Made by a program: the position numbers and the translations under genes
Shown here: in pieces, positions 10,794 to 20,372 of the stretch
Layout of the letters: every line of letters starts with the position of its first letter
Position numbering within the stretch: the first letter of the stretch is position 1
Notes under the pieces: generated by a model
Told to the model about the DNA's origin: nothing
Databases searched by the model: none
Seen by the model: only the letters and a program-made list of their open reading frames with translations
DNA from: Stomorhina lunata
Lineage: Eukaryota > Arthropoda > Insecta > Diptera > Rhiniidae
DNA length: 64,000 bases
Assembly: GCA_933228675.1 (NCBI GenBank)
Contig: OW121743.1
Span: 93,435,998-93,499,997 of the forward strand
Direction of reading: 5' to 3'

Positions 10794-12480
10794 ATGGCAC
10801 AAGCACCCCCTAGTAAGTTAATTCGAAATTATAATCAAAATATATCCAGTATGTGATGAAAATCGATCGTTTTCCAATCGATCAATTTCTTATATATTTT
10901 TGAGATAATTTTCGGTTATTTCCCCAAAAAAGTGAAAATTTGGTCTCTAACCTTTTTGACTGATTTAATTAGAAATTATAAGCAAAATATATCCCGTATG
11001 TGATGGAAATCGATCGATTTCTGATATATTTTTGAGATCATTTTCGGTTATTTCCCCAAAAAAATGAAAATTTGGTCTCTAACCTTTTTGACTGATATCT
11101 TATCTGAAAAATATGTCTGAAATCGATCGATTTGAAAACGATCGGTTACTAACACATACCGGAATATTTCAATCTTTTATAATTAATTCTTTTTAAAGCT
11201 GAGTACTTTGGACCCACCAACAGCAAGAAAGCAGTTACAACCAGTGTATCAGAAACCCAAACAGCCCCCGGTAAATGAATCGAAAACTTAAATCTAAATT
11301 AAATATTTCATTCTTATAAATTACAATTGTTCTTAAAGCTGACTTCCCAGGACTAGCAAACAATCTCTTAATTGTAGATTGCGGTTCAGATACCAGCAAA
11401 ATAGGTTTTGCTGGGGATTCGAAACCACGCCTTTCATTGCCCACTTTAGTGGGTAAACCTAAACAAGGAACTTCCACGGGGTTACGTTCACGACTAGATA
11501 CATATGTAGGTCGTGAAGCCCGCGAGAAACATGCGATAATTGATCTTAATACACCCATCGAAAGAGGTGTTATCCAGAATTGGGATAATATGGAAATATA
11601 TTTTGACTATATGTTTGAGAAAGTTTTAAGACTAGATAATCCAGCAGAATATGATATAGTCTTAACGGAAACGCTTAATAATCCAACAGCAAATCGCGAA
11701 ATGTTAATAGATTTAATGTTGGAAAAATACCAATTTAATTCGTTTTTTCTGGCATCGGCACCACCTTTGGCTTTATATTCCTATGGTTTTCATACGGGTA
11801 TAGTAGTGGACTCGGGTGATGGACAAACTCATATAGTACCGGTATATGAAGGTCTCTCTATGCCTAATACCTCCAAATACATACCACTTGGCGGTAAAGA
11901 TATAGACCATTTTCTGGAGTTCATTTTGAGCAGAAACAAAGAAACATTTCATTTATTTCAAAAAACAAATGCTGACAAAACATTTCTAAGGCATATCAAA
12001 GAAAATTTGTGCTTTGTAGCCCTTGACATTCAACAGGAGTTATATTCCAGCTTGCGACAACCTATACCTTATCGTTTGCCGGATGGCAATTTCGTACATT
12101 TGAATCAGGAACTCTGTCAGGCCACTGAACCACTATTCGATCCCACAATTATGAATATAAAAACTGGTGGCATACATGAAAATATTTATAGGTCTATACA
12201 GATATCTGATCCATATCTTAAAAATTTATTTTATGAACATATAGTTCTCAGTGGTGGTAATACATTATTTCCGGGACTTCGAGATCGTTTAGACAAAGAA
12301 ATTGTGCATATGGCCGAACCAGGGTCGAGAATACGCGTTCACGCTAAGTCTGATCGTAAAAATGCAATTTTTATGGGAGCTTCATTATTGGCTTCATTGT
12401 CTAAATTCAAGCAAATGATGATTTCCAGAGAGGAATATAATGAATATGGTCCAATGATTATGTATAGAAAGTGCTTTTGA
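10794..12480 (+). CDS. Divergent actin-related protein, Arp53D-like (three coding exons)
   Basis: I infer exons 10794-10812, 11199-11270 and 11339-12480, with GT-AG introns of 386 and 68 nt. They join in frame (1233 nt, 410 residues). ATG at 10794 has A-rich context; an in-frame TAA lies at 10770. Residues 1-33 are a non-actin extension beginning MAQAPPTEYFGPTNSKK. The actin fold follows: phosphate loop 1 DCGSDTSK (44-51), D-loop region about 72-84, phosphate loop 2 DSGDGQTH (188-195), adenine-pocket IKENLC, LSGGNTLFPG, and C-terminus RKCF. Identity to conventional actin looks near 40%. Residues equivalent to actin Asp11, Lys18, Asp154, Asp157 and His161 are kept, but the Gln137 equivalent is Ala171 and the His73 equivalent is Arg106. 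Drosophila Arp53D, a germline actin-related protein of similar length (about 411) with an N-terminal extension, is the best analogue; orthology is inferred. ATP binding is plausible, while hydrolysis may be impaired. An alternative is another lineage-specific actin duplicate. Confidence 0.85.
10825..11100 (+). repeat. Tandem duplication of about 140 bp in intron 1 of the actin-related gene
   Basis: Two copies share AAATATATCC, GTATGTGATG, AAATCGATCG, TATATTTTTGAGAT, TTTTCGGTTATTTCCCC and GGTCTCTAACCTTTTTGACT, starting near 10835 and 10973. It contains several ATCGAT palindromes. It accounts for most of the length of this intron. Confidence 0.8.
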
Positions 12481-12858
12481 TAACAATTTTAATTGAGTCA
12501 ATGAAAAAAATCGGAAAGATGTAAATCTAAGATGTCACTAATTTCATAAGGTAATTGAAGCTATTGCTCCATATCAAAACAATCGACCAACATCTATAAA
12601 TTGAACCAATTTAGCGAAGTTTCTATAGAAAACAATTGACCTCTGACGATGTTTGTATATCAAAACAATCTTTGCATCTAAGCCGTCATCCAAGAAGGCT
12701 GTAGCAAAATAATCGACCTAAGTTGCTATATCTGAAACAATCGACAGTAAAGGGCGAATCAAGCAAAAAATCTGTGTGGAAAAATTTTTAAGAAAAAAAT
12801 ACTTTCAATAAAAAAATTCTCATAAAAAGATTTCTATGACCATTACCAAAAAATGGAC
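12481..12858. other. Presumed 3' untranslated region of the actin-related gene
   Basis: Contains four or five loose repeats of AAACAATCGACC-like sequence (for example about 12576, 12711 and 12736). No other feature. Confidence 0.4.
12807..12812 (+). terminator. Candidate poly(A) signal AATAAA for the actin-related gene
   Basis: First good AATAAA downstream of the stop codon, about 325 nt away. In DNA this AT-rich the hexamer also occurs by chance, so support is weak. Confidence 0.25.
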
Positions 12859-13170
12859 GAGGTGGCGCAATAATATTCGCATAACTCAAAAACTGTTTAT
12901 ATTCTTGAACTAAGTAAAAAATCTAAATTTGGCAACAACATTATCTTTCAGAAAGATTCATTATTTTAATCGTTTTGAAAAAAAGTTTTTTTGTTTGCAA
13001 AAAAAAAAAAAAAAAAACAAAATCAAAAAAATATTTTTTTTGCAAACAAAATTTATTTCCAAAACGAATAAAACTATTTAAAAAATAGTGTTTCTGAAAG
13101 ATAATTTTAATAACTTTGTTTAAGAACATAAACAGTTTTCGGATTACGCGAATGTTTATTGCGCAACCTC
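12859..13170. mobile_element. Fold-back (long palindrome) element of about 312 bp
   Basis: The left arm starts GAGGTGGCGCAATAATATTC and runs through AAACTGTTTATATTCTTGAA, ATTATCTTTCAGAAAG and TTGTTTGCAAAAAA. The right arm is its imperfect reverse complement, ending ATTGCGCAACCTC. The centre is an A/T run near 13010. A diverged relative lies at 4060-4436. The minus-strand frame at 12941-13129 is a shadow. Confidence 0.7.
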
Positions 13171-13302
13171 TTTAATTTTTTTTATAGCGCTATATCTCCA
13201 AAACTAGGGCTAAAATAAAAAAAGCGGTTAGCAACATCAAATTCAACGTTCTCGATTTATCTTTATATACGAGGTTTCCCATTTTCTCGAGTCGTATATC
13301 AA

Positions 13303-14118
13303 TGGCTTGGTGCTAAAAGGGCCAATGCCAGTTTTCGGGTGTTTTGAGTTAGTCATTGCTCTTTTTACTCTCTTTCCAACAGCCAATCTTTAGCTCATTC
13401 CAGAACAGCTTCATCAAAAATTTAAGGGCCAATTTCACTCTAAACTTATCTAGAATTGTTAGTGCTAAAAGGGCCAATGTCAACAATTTATTTTACATTT
13501 TTTTTCTTAGCAATTTTATATCATATATTATTAGATATTATCCATAGATGGACACTTTGCAGTTACAGTACTTTTTCAGTATTTTTTTTCTTTTACTGAT
13601 TACTGAAAGAAAAAATCAGTATTCAGTAATTTTTACTGATTACTTAAAAAAATTTCAGTATTCAGTAAATTTTACTGATTACTGAAAAAAAATTTCAGTA
13701 TTCAGTAAATTTTACTGATTACTAAAAAAAAATTTCAGTATATAGTAAATTTTACTGATTACTGAAAATAATTTAGTAATCAGTAAATTTTACTGAATAC
13801 TGAAAAAAATATAGATATATATGTTATAAGTATTTTTTTTTCGTCAATATTTCCTTGTAAAAGGTCCAATATCACAAAATAAATATAAAATGTAAAAATT
13901 AGTGAAAAAAGGGCCAATGTCATATATTTTTTTTAATTTGGATCTTTTTCAAAGAATTGATTTTACCATGCCCTCTATAGGATCATGTCTAACCCAAATT
14001 TTATGAGCGAAACTTGGAAATTAGCTGAGCTGTAAGGAAAACAAAATCTTATAAAAAATTCATTTCTAATTTTCTCAAAACTAGTTTTTTGGACATTAGC
14101 CCTTTTACCACCAAGCCA
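13303..14118. mobile_element. Non-autonomous TIR element with reiterated AAAAGGGCCAATG motifs
   Basis: The left end TGGCTTGGTGCTAAAAGGGC is mirrored by the right end, whose reverse complement reads TGGCTTGGTGGTAAAAGGGC. The core AAAAGGGCCAATG recurs internally near 13468 and 13910 and, degraded, near 13858. About 816 bp and no transposase. No target duplication was identified, so the superfamily is unassigned. Confidence 0.65.
13575..13806. repeat. 40-bp tandem repeat of CAGTAAATTTTACTG units
   Basis: Five or six units, each with the palindrome CAGTAAATTTTACTG followed by ATTACTGAAAAAAATTTCAG. Successive TTTACTGAT positions (13632, 13671, 13711, 13751) give a 40-bp period. It lies inside the TIR element 13303-14118. 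Confidence 0.85.
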
Positions 14119-14163
14119 CAGATATATTTAAGCCATTTGCTTTATTGATCTTAGCTAGGGCCA

Positions 14164-14274
14164 GGGGGGTTACTGCGTATCTCGATTCGAAAGTAAAACT
14201 GTTCGAATTTGTATGCTTAAAGCATTGTGTTTCGAAAATAATTTCTTTCGAATCGAAATACGCAGTAACCCCCC
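14164..14274. mobile_element. Palindromic MITE of about 110 bp
   Basis: GGGGGGTTACTGCGTATCTC then GATTCGAAAG at the left is mirrored at the right, ending CGCAGTAACCCCCC. The arms are about 30 bp and nearly perfect, and weaker pairing continues inward. CAG flanks both sides if one G/C is counted outside, a possible 3-bp target duplication. The overlapping short frames on both strands exist only because the sequence is a palindrome. Confidence 0.75.
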
Positions 14275-14810
14275 AGATGTCGATCGAAAGACCGGACATT
14301 TCAATAGAGGTTTTAATTTCTATATTAGTTCGGATAAGGAGATATTTAATTTTTTTTTGGGAAACCCTAGCCATGTTATTATGATTGAAATAGTCGAAAA
14401 TTTGGAGATAATTCTATGAAAATTGGCTTATATGCCTTTTTTTGGAACTGGAATGATGTCTACGAATTTGGGTTTAATTCGGTTGATTATCTCCCATACA
14501 TAAAAACAACCTGAACTGATTTTTGTGAAAATTATGGAGCATACCTTTAGGCTGGGAAAAAATGTATATGGGAGGTACCCTAGATAATGGATCAATACAA
14601 ACCAATTTTCGCACACATTGTTTTTATAGTAAAAAATACATTTGTGCCAAATTCTATTGGTTTATCTCCAAATTTAAGACAATTTCTATCATAATATGGG
14701 ATGGGTTTCCCAAACTAAAAATTTAAATATCTTTCTTATCGGAGCTAACATAGAAAAATGAATGCCGCAATTGAAATCAGCGTATCCGAATTATTTTTAA
14801 TAGATATGTC
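14275..14810. repeat. Long inverted repeat with arms of about 130 bp
   Basis: The left arm (ATTTCAATAGAGG, GGATAAGGAGATATTTAA, TTGGGAAACCC, AATTTGGAGATAA) at about 14295-14440 is mirrored at about 14640-14790 (TTTATCTCCAAATTT, GGGTTTCCCAA, AAATATCTTTCTTATCGGAG, AATTGAAAT). The middle contains a second, weaker inverted pair. It is probably another fold-back transposon; the palindromic MITE sits at its left edge. Confidence 0.6.
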
Positions 14811-14892
14811 TTGACTTTCTTACTAAAGAAATGTTCGAAATTTAAGCACAGTGTAATTTTCATAGAAATTTATAATTACAGAAATTGATGTT

Positions 14893-14970
14893 GCCGTTAC
14901 TGGGGCTCAAACCCAGGCAATATATGATGTATTATGCTTAGTAAAAGACGTTCTAATCATAAAATCATAG
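14893..14970 (-). pseudogene. tRNA-derived relic (tRNA pseudogene or SINE head)
   Basis: On the minus strand a good T-arm is present (CTGGG-TTTGAGC-CCCAG, forward 14900-14916), preceded by an A-box-like TTATGATTAGAACGTC at the right distance. The acceptor and anticodon stems do not pair convincingly, so it is not a working tRNA. It could also be chance similarity. Confidence 0.3.
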
Positions 14971-15000
14971 AATCTGGAACTGCTCTATAAAACTATCATT

Positions 15001-15231
15001 AGTGCTGTTTTACACACATCAGATTTACTTAATTAGTTTTTCTTCAAGTTCTTTGAACCTATATTCGCGTTCAAACACATTATTTTTCTTCATCAGTTTT
15101 CATTTTATTTTCTTTGAATTTCATACAAATTTTCGAAAACTCGATAGAACGATTTGGTTTGTATTAATTTCAATTCTGTCAGTTTTTTGTGATACAAACT
15201 CAAAACTTGATGACTGGTGTGAAATTAGACT
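15001..15231 (-). mobile_element. MITE, copy D of the 220-250 bp family
   Basis: Begins AGTGCTGTTTTACACACATC and ends GACTGGTGTGAAATTAGAC, the reverse of copies A-C. It lies head-to-tail immediately before copy E. The plus-strand frame at 15002-15295 runs across it and is spurious. Confidence 0.65.
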
Positions 15232-15235
15232 AATT

Positions 15236-15488
15236 AGTGCTTTTTCACACACATCAGATTTACTTGATCAGTTTTTTTTTTTTTATTTCTTTTGAACCTG
15301 CATTCTCGTTCACATACGAACATTTTCTTAATAAGTTTATTGTCCTTAAATTTTATACAAATTTTCAAAATTTTCGTAAACTTGATAGTATGATCAGGTT
15401 TGTATCTATTTCAATTTTATCAGCTTTTTCTCATACAAACTTAAGACTTGATGAGAAAAATCTGACTGGTGTAAAAGCAGACTTAATT
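15236..15488 (-). mobile_element. MITE, copy E of the 220-250 bp family
   Basis: Begins AGTGCTTTTTCACACACATC and ends GACTGGTGTAAAAGCAGACT. TAATT occurs directly outside both ends and may be a target duplication. Confidence 0.65.
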
Positions 15489-15785
15489 TAGACTAAAGTT
15501 GACGGATCTAAAGTAAACTGCAACTTATGTTGACTTTGACTAGAGTTGACTAATTTCTGGTCCATTAGAAATGGTTGACTATGACTAGAGCTTACCCAGA
15601 CTAGAGTTGACTTTGATTAGAGTTAACTCTATTTGTCTGTGACTGAGCTTGCCTAGACTAGAATTTACTCTGAATAGAGTTGACTCTAACAAAAGTTGAA
15701 TTTGACTTAAGTTAAGTTGGAGTAGAATTAAAGGTATCTGAAGTAGACTGCAAATTATATTGACTTTGACTAGAGTTCATACTGA
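15489..15785. repeat. Degenerate short repeat of GACTAGAGTTGACT
   Basis: Variants of TTGACTTTGACTAGAGTTGA recur about ten times with irregular spacing. Low-complexity origin; no gene. Confidence 0.6.
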
Positions 15786-16629
15786 ACAAAATTGATTCTT
15801 ATTTTTTTTTTTAAATTGTAAATCTTTTAAATGTTATGTAAATTTCTATAAGAAATTCTAAAAAGCTTTATGTTTTTGACACTTGAAACCCTTAAAGCTT
15901 TAAGTTTTTTTTTTCTTCTTGTAAGAATCTTTTGGTTGGAAGGGAATACGAAAGAAATCGTACTTATCTTAACATTTATACAAATGAACTTAATAAGGGT
16001 TCAAAGAATCATTTTTTTTTATGATACGAGTATTTGAATTCAACAAATTTCTTTGTTTTTGTTGCTGTGCCAGTGAACCTGTGGAAAAACAACCAAAGTC
16101 GAAATAACAAAGTAACAAATAAATAAATTTGTTGAAGAAAAAATCTTTTTACTCATTGCCCTTTACATCTCTTTGAAATTTTCTTCTCAGAATAGTTTAT
16201 TAATGACTAAAATTTTCACTAATGATGAATTTTATCTTATATTTTAAATTTTGACTTTCTACATTTTATCCTAATTCCATGTATATTTCTTCTTGTATGC
16301 AAAGAATAATGCCACTAAACATTAATTTTTAATAGGGGCAACTTTTGGTAGAATTTGTTAAACCTTAAACTCATATTAGTAACAAAATCATCTGAGTTTT
16401 CTTTTAATTTTTTATTTTTTGTAGATGTAATGTGGGACATTGTAAGTGATATAGCTACTAAATGGATTGTACGAGTACTTGTATTATATTATTGGCTTAT
16501 ACATATTTTTTCTTTTGTCTAAATTTTCTTTTTAGTCTGCCTAAAAAGTAGCTTGACCTTTTTCAGCAGAAAAATAGGATATTTGCTTTCAATGAAGATT
16601 ATGTTTTTATCTTTATATACAAACACTAG
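15786..16629. other. Unassigned AT-rich sequence
   Basis: A short inverted pair (TTCAACAAATTT near 16037 and AAATTTGTTGAA near 16126) is the only structure noticed. Confidence 0.4.
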
Positions 16630-16912
16630 TTTAAGTAAAGTAGGGATTTGTTACATAAAACAAGAATAACAAAAAAAGGTACTTTTTGCTGGCAGGGTAT
16701 AAATCACTTGTTTATGAAATGCAAATAATGAGTAGCATTTGATAATAACTTTCACTAAAAAATGAGTTAAGGTAGGGTGGGGATTTATTACATTAACAAC
16801 AAGGAATACAAAAATAGGTACCTTTTTCTGGCAAGGTACAAATTACTTGTTTAGGAACTGAAAATAATGAGTAGCATTTAACACCAATTTTCTCTAAAAA
16901 ATGGGTTTATTT
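16630..16912 (+). repeat. Tandem duplication of about 142 bp
   Basis: Two diverged copies share GTAGGG, GGGATTTRTTACAT, AGGTACYTTTT, CTGGCARGGTA, TTACTTGTTTA-like sequence and AATAATGAGTAGCATTT. No coding potential. Confidence 0.75.
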
Positions 16913-17449
16913 TCGTATAATAGCGAAAGCTTATAAAGAAAGCAAAATTTCCTATATACAAATAGTATATTTCATGAATTTATTTACTTTCTCGATCGTC
17001 CATTTAAGTACTTTTTGATATTATAGCTTTTAAGGGGTAAAATCGGGTATAATCATTATGTTAAAAAATAAACTTTAATTAAATTTTGATATAATTTTTT
17101 TTTTCACGTTTACCTCAATATCATAGTCTAGTACTTTTGGAGTACTTTTTTTGTATTTTCTTTTCAAATTTGAAATTGCTCTAGCAACTCGTGGAGGTTC
17201 ATCAAAATACTTATATTTCGTTTCATAAAAATATATGCATGCATATTCATCTCCTATTAGCACAATATCTCATTTAGTCTCTTAAAGTAAAGACAAAACG
17301 TATTCATGTGATAAAAGAAAATTGTATATTTTTGTTACTTCAATTATTCATATAAACCGATGGTGGGCAAATGTGGCTCTTAAAGACTTTTTCGTGTAAA
17401 TAAATAGAAGCAGGGATTTGCTTTTATCGCTTTTTTTAGAGCTTCATTT
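16913..17449. other. Unassigned sequence
   Basis: The 62-codon minus frame at 17075-17263 has no recognisable motif. It could be the 3' flank of the retrotransposon relic that follows. Confidence 0.35.
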
Positions 17450-19000
17450 CTTATGAGATTGTCCGCTTTATATTAATGATTTGTTTGCAAATTTTTGTCG
17501 GCGCTTATTGATGGCATTTGTGCGATTCTAAGCTTCGCAGCCGTAATACAGGGTGGACTTGACATTCGAGTTGTATATTCGTAACTTAGTTGTGGTTGAT
17601 ATTTGCCGAGATTTCCAAATAGCTCGGAGAATGCCGAATGCAGATTTTGCCTTATTAATACGTGATTCAATATTCTCGTCGGCACCACCTTTTGCGAATG
17701 CTAAATTACGAAGATAATTAAAGTTGCAATAACCTCGTTTTCCAAATTGATGTGTTTCGATATGTTTGCGTCATAGCCTCCAGGCATAATCTTTGTCTTG
17801 GAAATATTGATTTCCAACCAGCCTGAGAGCTTCCTGAGATTCAACAGTGAAGGCGACCTGAGCTTTGGCTAAGAAGACATACGTCATCAGCATACTCTAA
17901 GTTCTCGAGTTGTTTAAAAGGAGTCCATTGGATACCGTGTCAACCATTCGGAGCCATGTGCATTATGATGTCGATGACGATACTCCAGTAGTACTTTTGA
18001 ACAGATTTGATAATTTAATTATGTGTAGGACTCGACATTTAAAATCCACGTACATTGCCCGAGTTGAGTTTAGAATGATAAAGGTAAATGGAAGGTGCGG
18101 AATTCAATTCAATACATTGCTCTAGTACAATTCTTACTGCGTCGATTAGTTCAACACAAGAATGGTTATTTCTGAACCCAAACTAGTTTTCGCGAAATGT
18201 AAGGAAAGCTTCATCGGATATTCAGTTCAACATTGCCCGACTTAGTATTTTGCTCTGTATTGGAATAAGTGTTATGCCCCTGTGGTTATTGCAGTCTTTG
18301 GAGTCACCCTTTTTGGTATTTTGACTAGTATACCTTTATTCCAGGAGGTTGGCATTTTACGTACAAATGGCTGCCACAGTCTAGCCCATCCTTCGACATC
18401 ACATAAAAGCATCCCCGCTGAAATATTGAAATTGCCCAGGACTTTCTTGCTTTTAAGGCTTTTAAATGCGATCTTCACTTCTTGCTTGTTGGTGGGTTAT
18501 CTGAAATTTCATCAAATATACCGTAATGGTTTGTTTCATTATGAACTTTCGTCAGTTTTGTTAATCCAATAGGATTGTTTAATGTTGACGATTCTTTATC
18601 GTTTTAAGATTGGATTTCAGTTGGAGCGTAGACATTAATAGTTATCAAATTACGTTCTTTAATCTTTAGTTTAATGGCCATAAGCCTCTTATTGATAAGA
18701 TACCATGCTTTCATGGCCTTAGCCTTTTTACTAAGCGCATCGCCGGGTGACCACAGTACAGAAACACAGTATTTTCACTCCGCTCTACTCTTTGCCCTGT
18801 TCATCTAGCTTCTCGTATCGCCACCAAATCAATTTTATAATGCAACATTTCACGCCTTAGGTGTTTTAATTTACCAGTGTCGTATAATGTGCGCACATTC
18901 TATATCGCAAACTTTAAACTTTCCTTCATGCCTATAGTAGGTTTTATAGTCCGATATCTTCGGATAGAATTGCTTTCATTCATCAGAATGTTCTTGCATA
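17450..19000 (-). pseudogene. Non-LTR retrotransposon relic (endonuclease plus reverse transcriptase)
   Basis: Reading the minus strand from high to low coordinates, the order is that of an EN-RT polyprotein. Endonuclease motifs come first: NVRTLYDTGKL near 18890-18865, VAIREAR-TGQRVERS with Trp mutated to a stop near 18790, and ITINVYAPTE at 18646-18617. Reverse transcriptase follows: IAFKSLKSKKVLGNFNI at about 18478-18425, GITLIPIQSKIL near 18265, FRNNHSCVELIDA near 18160, and the catalytic YADD at 17894-17883. Past that is the tail with KLRIYNSNVKSTLLYG-like coding, readable across frames near 17560. Many stops and frameshifts break it, so it is dead. The clade is not resolvable by eye, but the EN motifs fit an RTE- or CR1-like group. 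Sequence up to about 19480 may be its 5' part. Confidence 0.8.
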
Positions 19001-19572
19001 GATTAGGCACCTCCAGGAGGAGGATTTTTCACATAATTACCCCTTGGAATAGTATATTTAGTAATGTTGTTTCTTTCCATACTTTCTTTCTAACATCGTA
19101 AGTGCTTAGTCGATGGGCGTTGAGTCGAAAGACACGAGCCACGTTTATATAGCGAGCTCCACGATCCGAAACAGACGCCCGTTTACAGCCGCAACTAACA
19201 TGTTGAACAGACGCTTCAGTTTCGTACTTTACAAAGTACAATTATCTTAGACCTTTAGACTAAGTACGTTGGAACGACTCTAAGATATCATCCACTCATA
19301 TTAGCCCCGACCTAATCTCACACGAGTTGCTTACCGCACCATCAACAAAGTATCTCAGGTTAACAGGATGTACAATAAGCAGTTTATAGTAGGAATTGGA
19401 TACAGTTCTTACCTGGAAGCTAGATACGCCAGGCAACAGCTGCATCAAATTATATCCCACATGCATACTTTACGGCTAAGTAAATACTTTTCCCTAAAAT
19501 GTGTTGTTCGGTCTTCTGACAACGAAGTTATGAGCTGTAATAGATAGACTTTTATTGTGTAAGTAATTAGAA
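19001..19572 (-). other. Possible 5' part of the retrotransposon relic
   Basis: A 70-codon minus frame (19029-19241) and less AT-rich sequence than its surroundings continue upstream of the endonuclease remnants. No domain was recognised. Confidence 0.3.
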
Positions 19573-19854
19573 TTAGTTCGTTGAGTCTGAACCCAAATAG
19601 CGACTGTGCTCCACTAAATCAATAGAGTTGGATACCCGTTTGTCTTCGACGAACAAATAGCGACGGTGCTCTAGTTTATCAATAGAGTTGGATACCCTAT
19701 AGCCACCAATGATCACTTTCGCCCTTTCCTGTATTTGGTCGAAAAAGCCCCCCAAAAAAAACAGACTTCGAGGCAAAGACAGAGTTGCATTCCATTTTTG
19801 GTAGGATGGAAATGAAGTGAAGTTTCTTACACCGTTTTTTTTTTTCAAATCCAA
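19573..19854 (-). other. Open frame with an internal 60-bp in-frame duplication
   Basis: A 93-codon minus frame contains RVSNSIDKLEHRRYL followed 20 residues later by RVSNSIDLVEHSRYL. At the DNA level AAATAGCGAC starts at 19595 and 19655, exactly 60 bp apart. The family is not recognised. It lies between two retrotransposon relics and is likely transposon-derived; real translation is doubtful. Confidence 0.25.
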
Positions 19855-19959
19855 ATGCTTCTTTCATACTGAATTCTTAATGCTCAAACATTAAGCGTAT
19901 CTGAATTCTTAATCGTTGGTTTGGAGATTTATGAAGTTTCAAGTCAATATTTCTCATAA

Positions 19960-20372
19960 ATTCATTAATTGTGACATTTTTGGGGATGAATATCAAATTT
20001 CTGATATTAAACTTGTTAAAAAACTGGCTGAGGAATTTGACTCCCTTTCTTATCATCAATTTAAAATATCTTTTGATAAATAATAATAAAAATAATAAGA
20101 AGATTATAATTAAATCTATTTTCCATCCGCTAATGTTTTACGGTACTCCAGTTTGGTCAACATCCGCTACATGTCACAGAAAAAAACTACAAATATCCCA
20201 AAAACAAATTATTGAAAATTATTTACAACCTACCATGGCATTACTCCACTAGACGATTACATGCTCTTTCCGAAATTGAACTCGTCTACGATAAAATAAA
20301 GAGACTAACATTAAATTTCCATAACAGATGTCAATTATCTCAACATAATCACATAAATGATCTGATCTCATC
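19960..20372 (+). pseudogene. Jockey-like non-LTR retrotransposon, 3' end of the RT open frame
   Basis: VTFLGMNI near 19967-19990 matches the conserved LG.. box that follows the RT palm. IKSIFHPLMFYGTPVWSTSA (about 20112-20171) matches the usual post-RT block of jockey-type proteins, and after a frameshift near 20230 LPWHYSTRRLHALSEIELV and LTLNFHNRCQLSQHNHIND run to a stop near 20372. It is a 5'-truncated copy, as is common for this class. The sequence to about 20610, ending TTTAAATAAAGTAA, is probably its 3' untranslated region. Confidence 0.8.

Noticed and set aside
11235..11558. 107-codon minus-strand frame
   Set aside because: It is antisense to exon 3 and intron 2 of the actin-related gene, which has strong family support on the plus strand.
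14105..14419. Overlapping plus and minus frames of 68-89 codons
   Set aside because: They share words only because the DNA is a palindromic MITE, so both strands read alike.
17075..17263. 62-codon minus frame with a plausible-looking composition
   Set aside because: No motif, no neighbours in frame and no splice context; it is within the range of chance frames.
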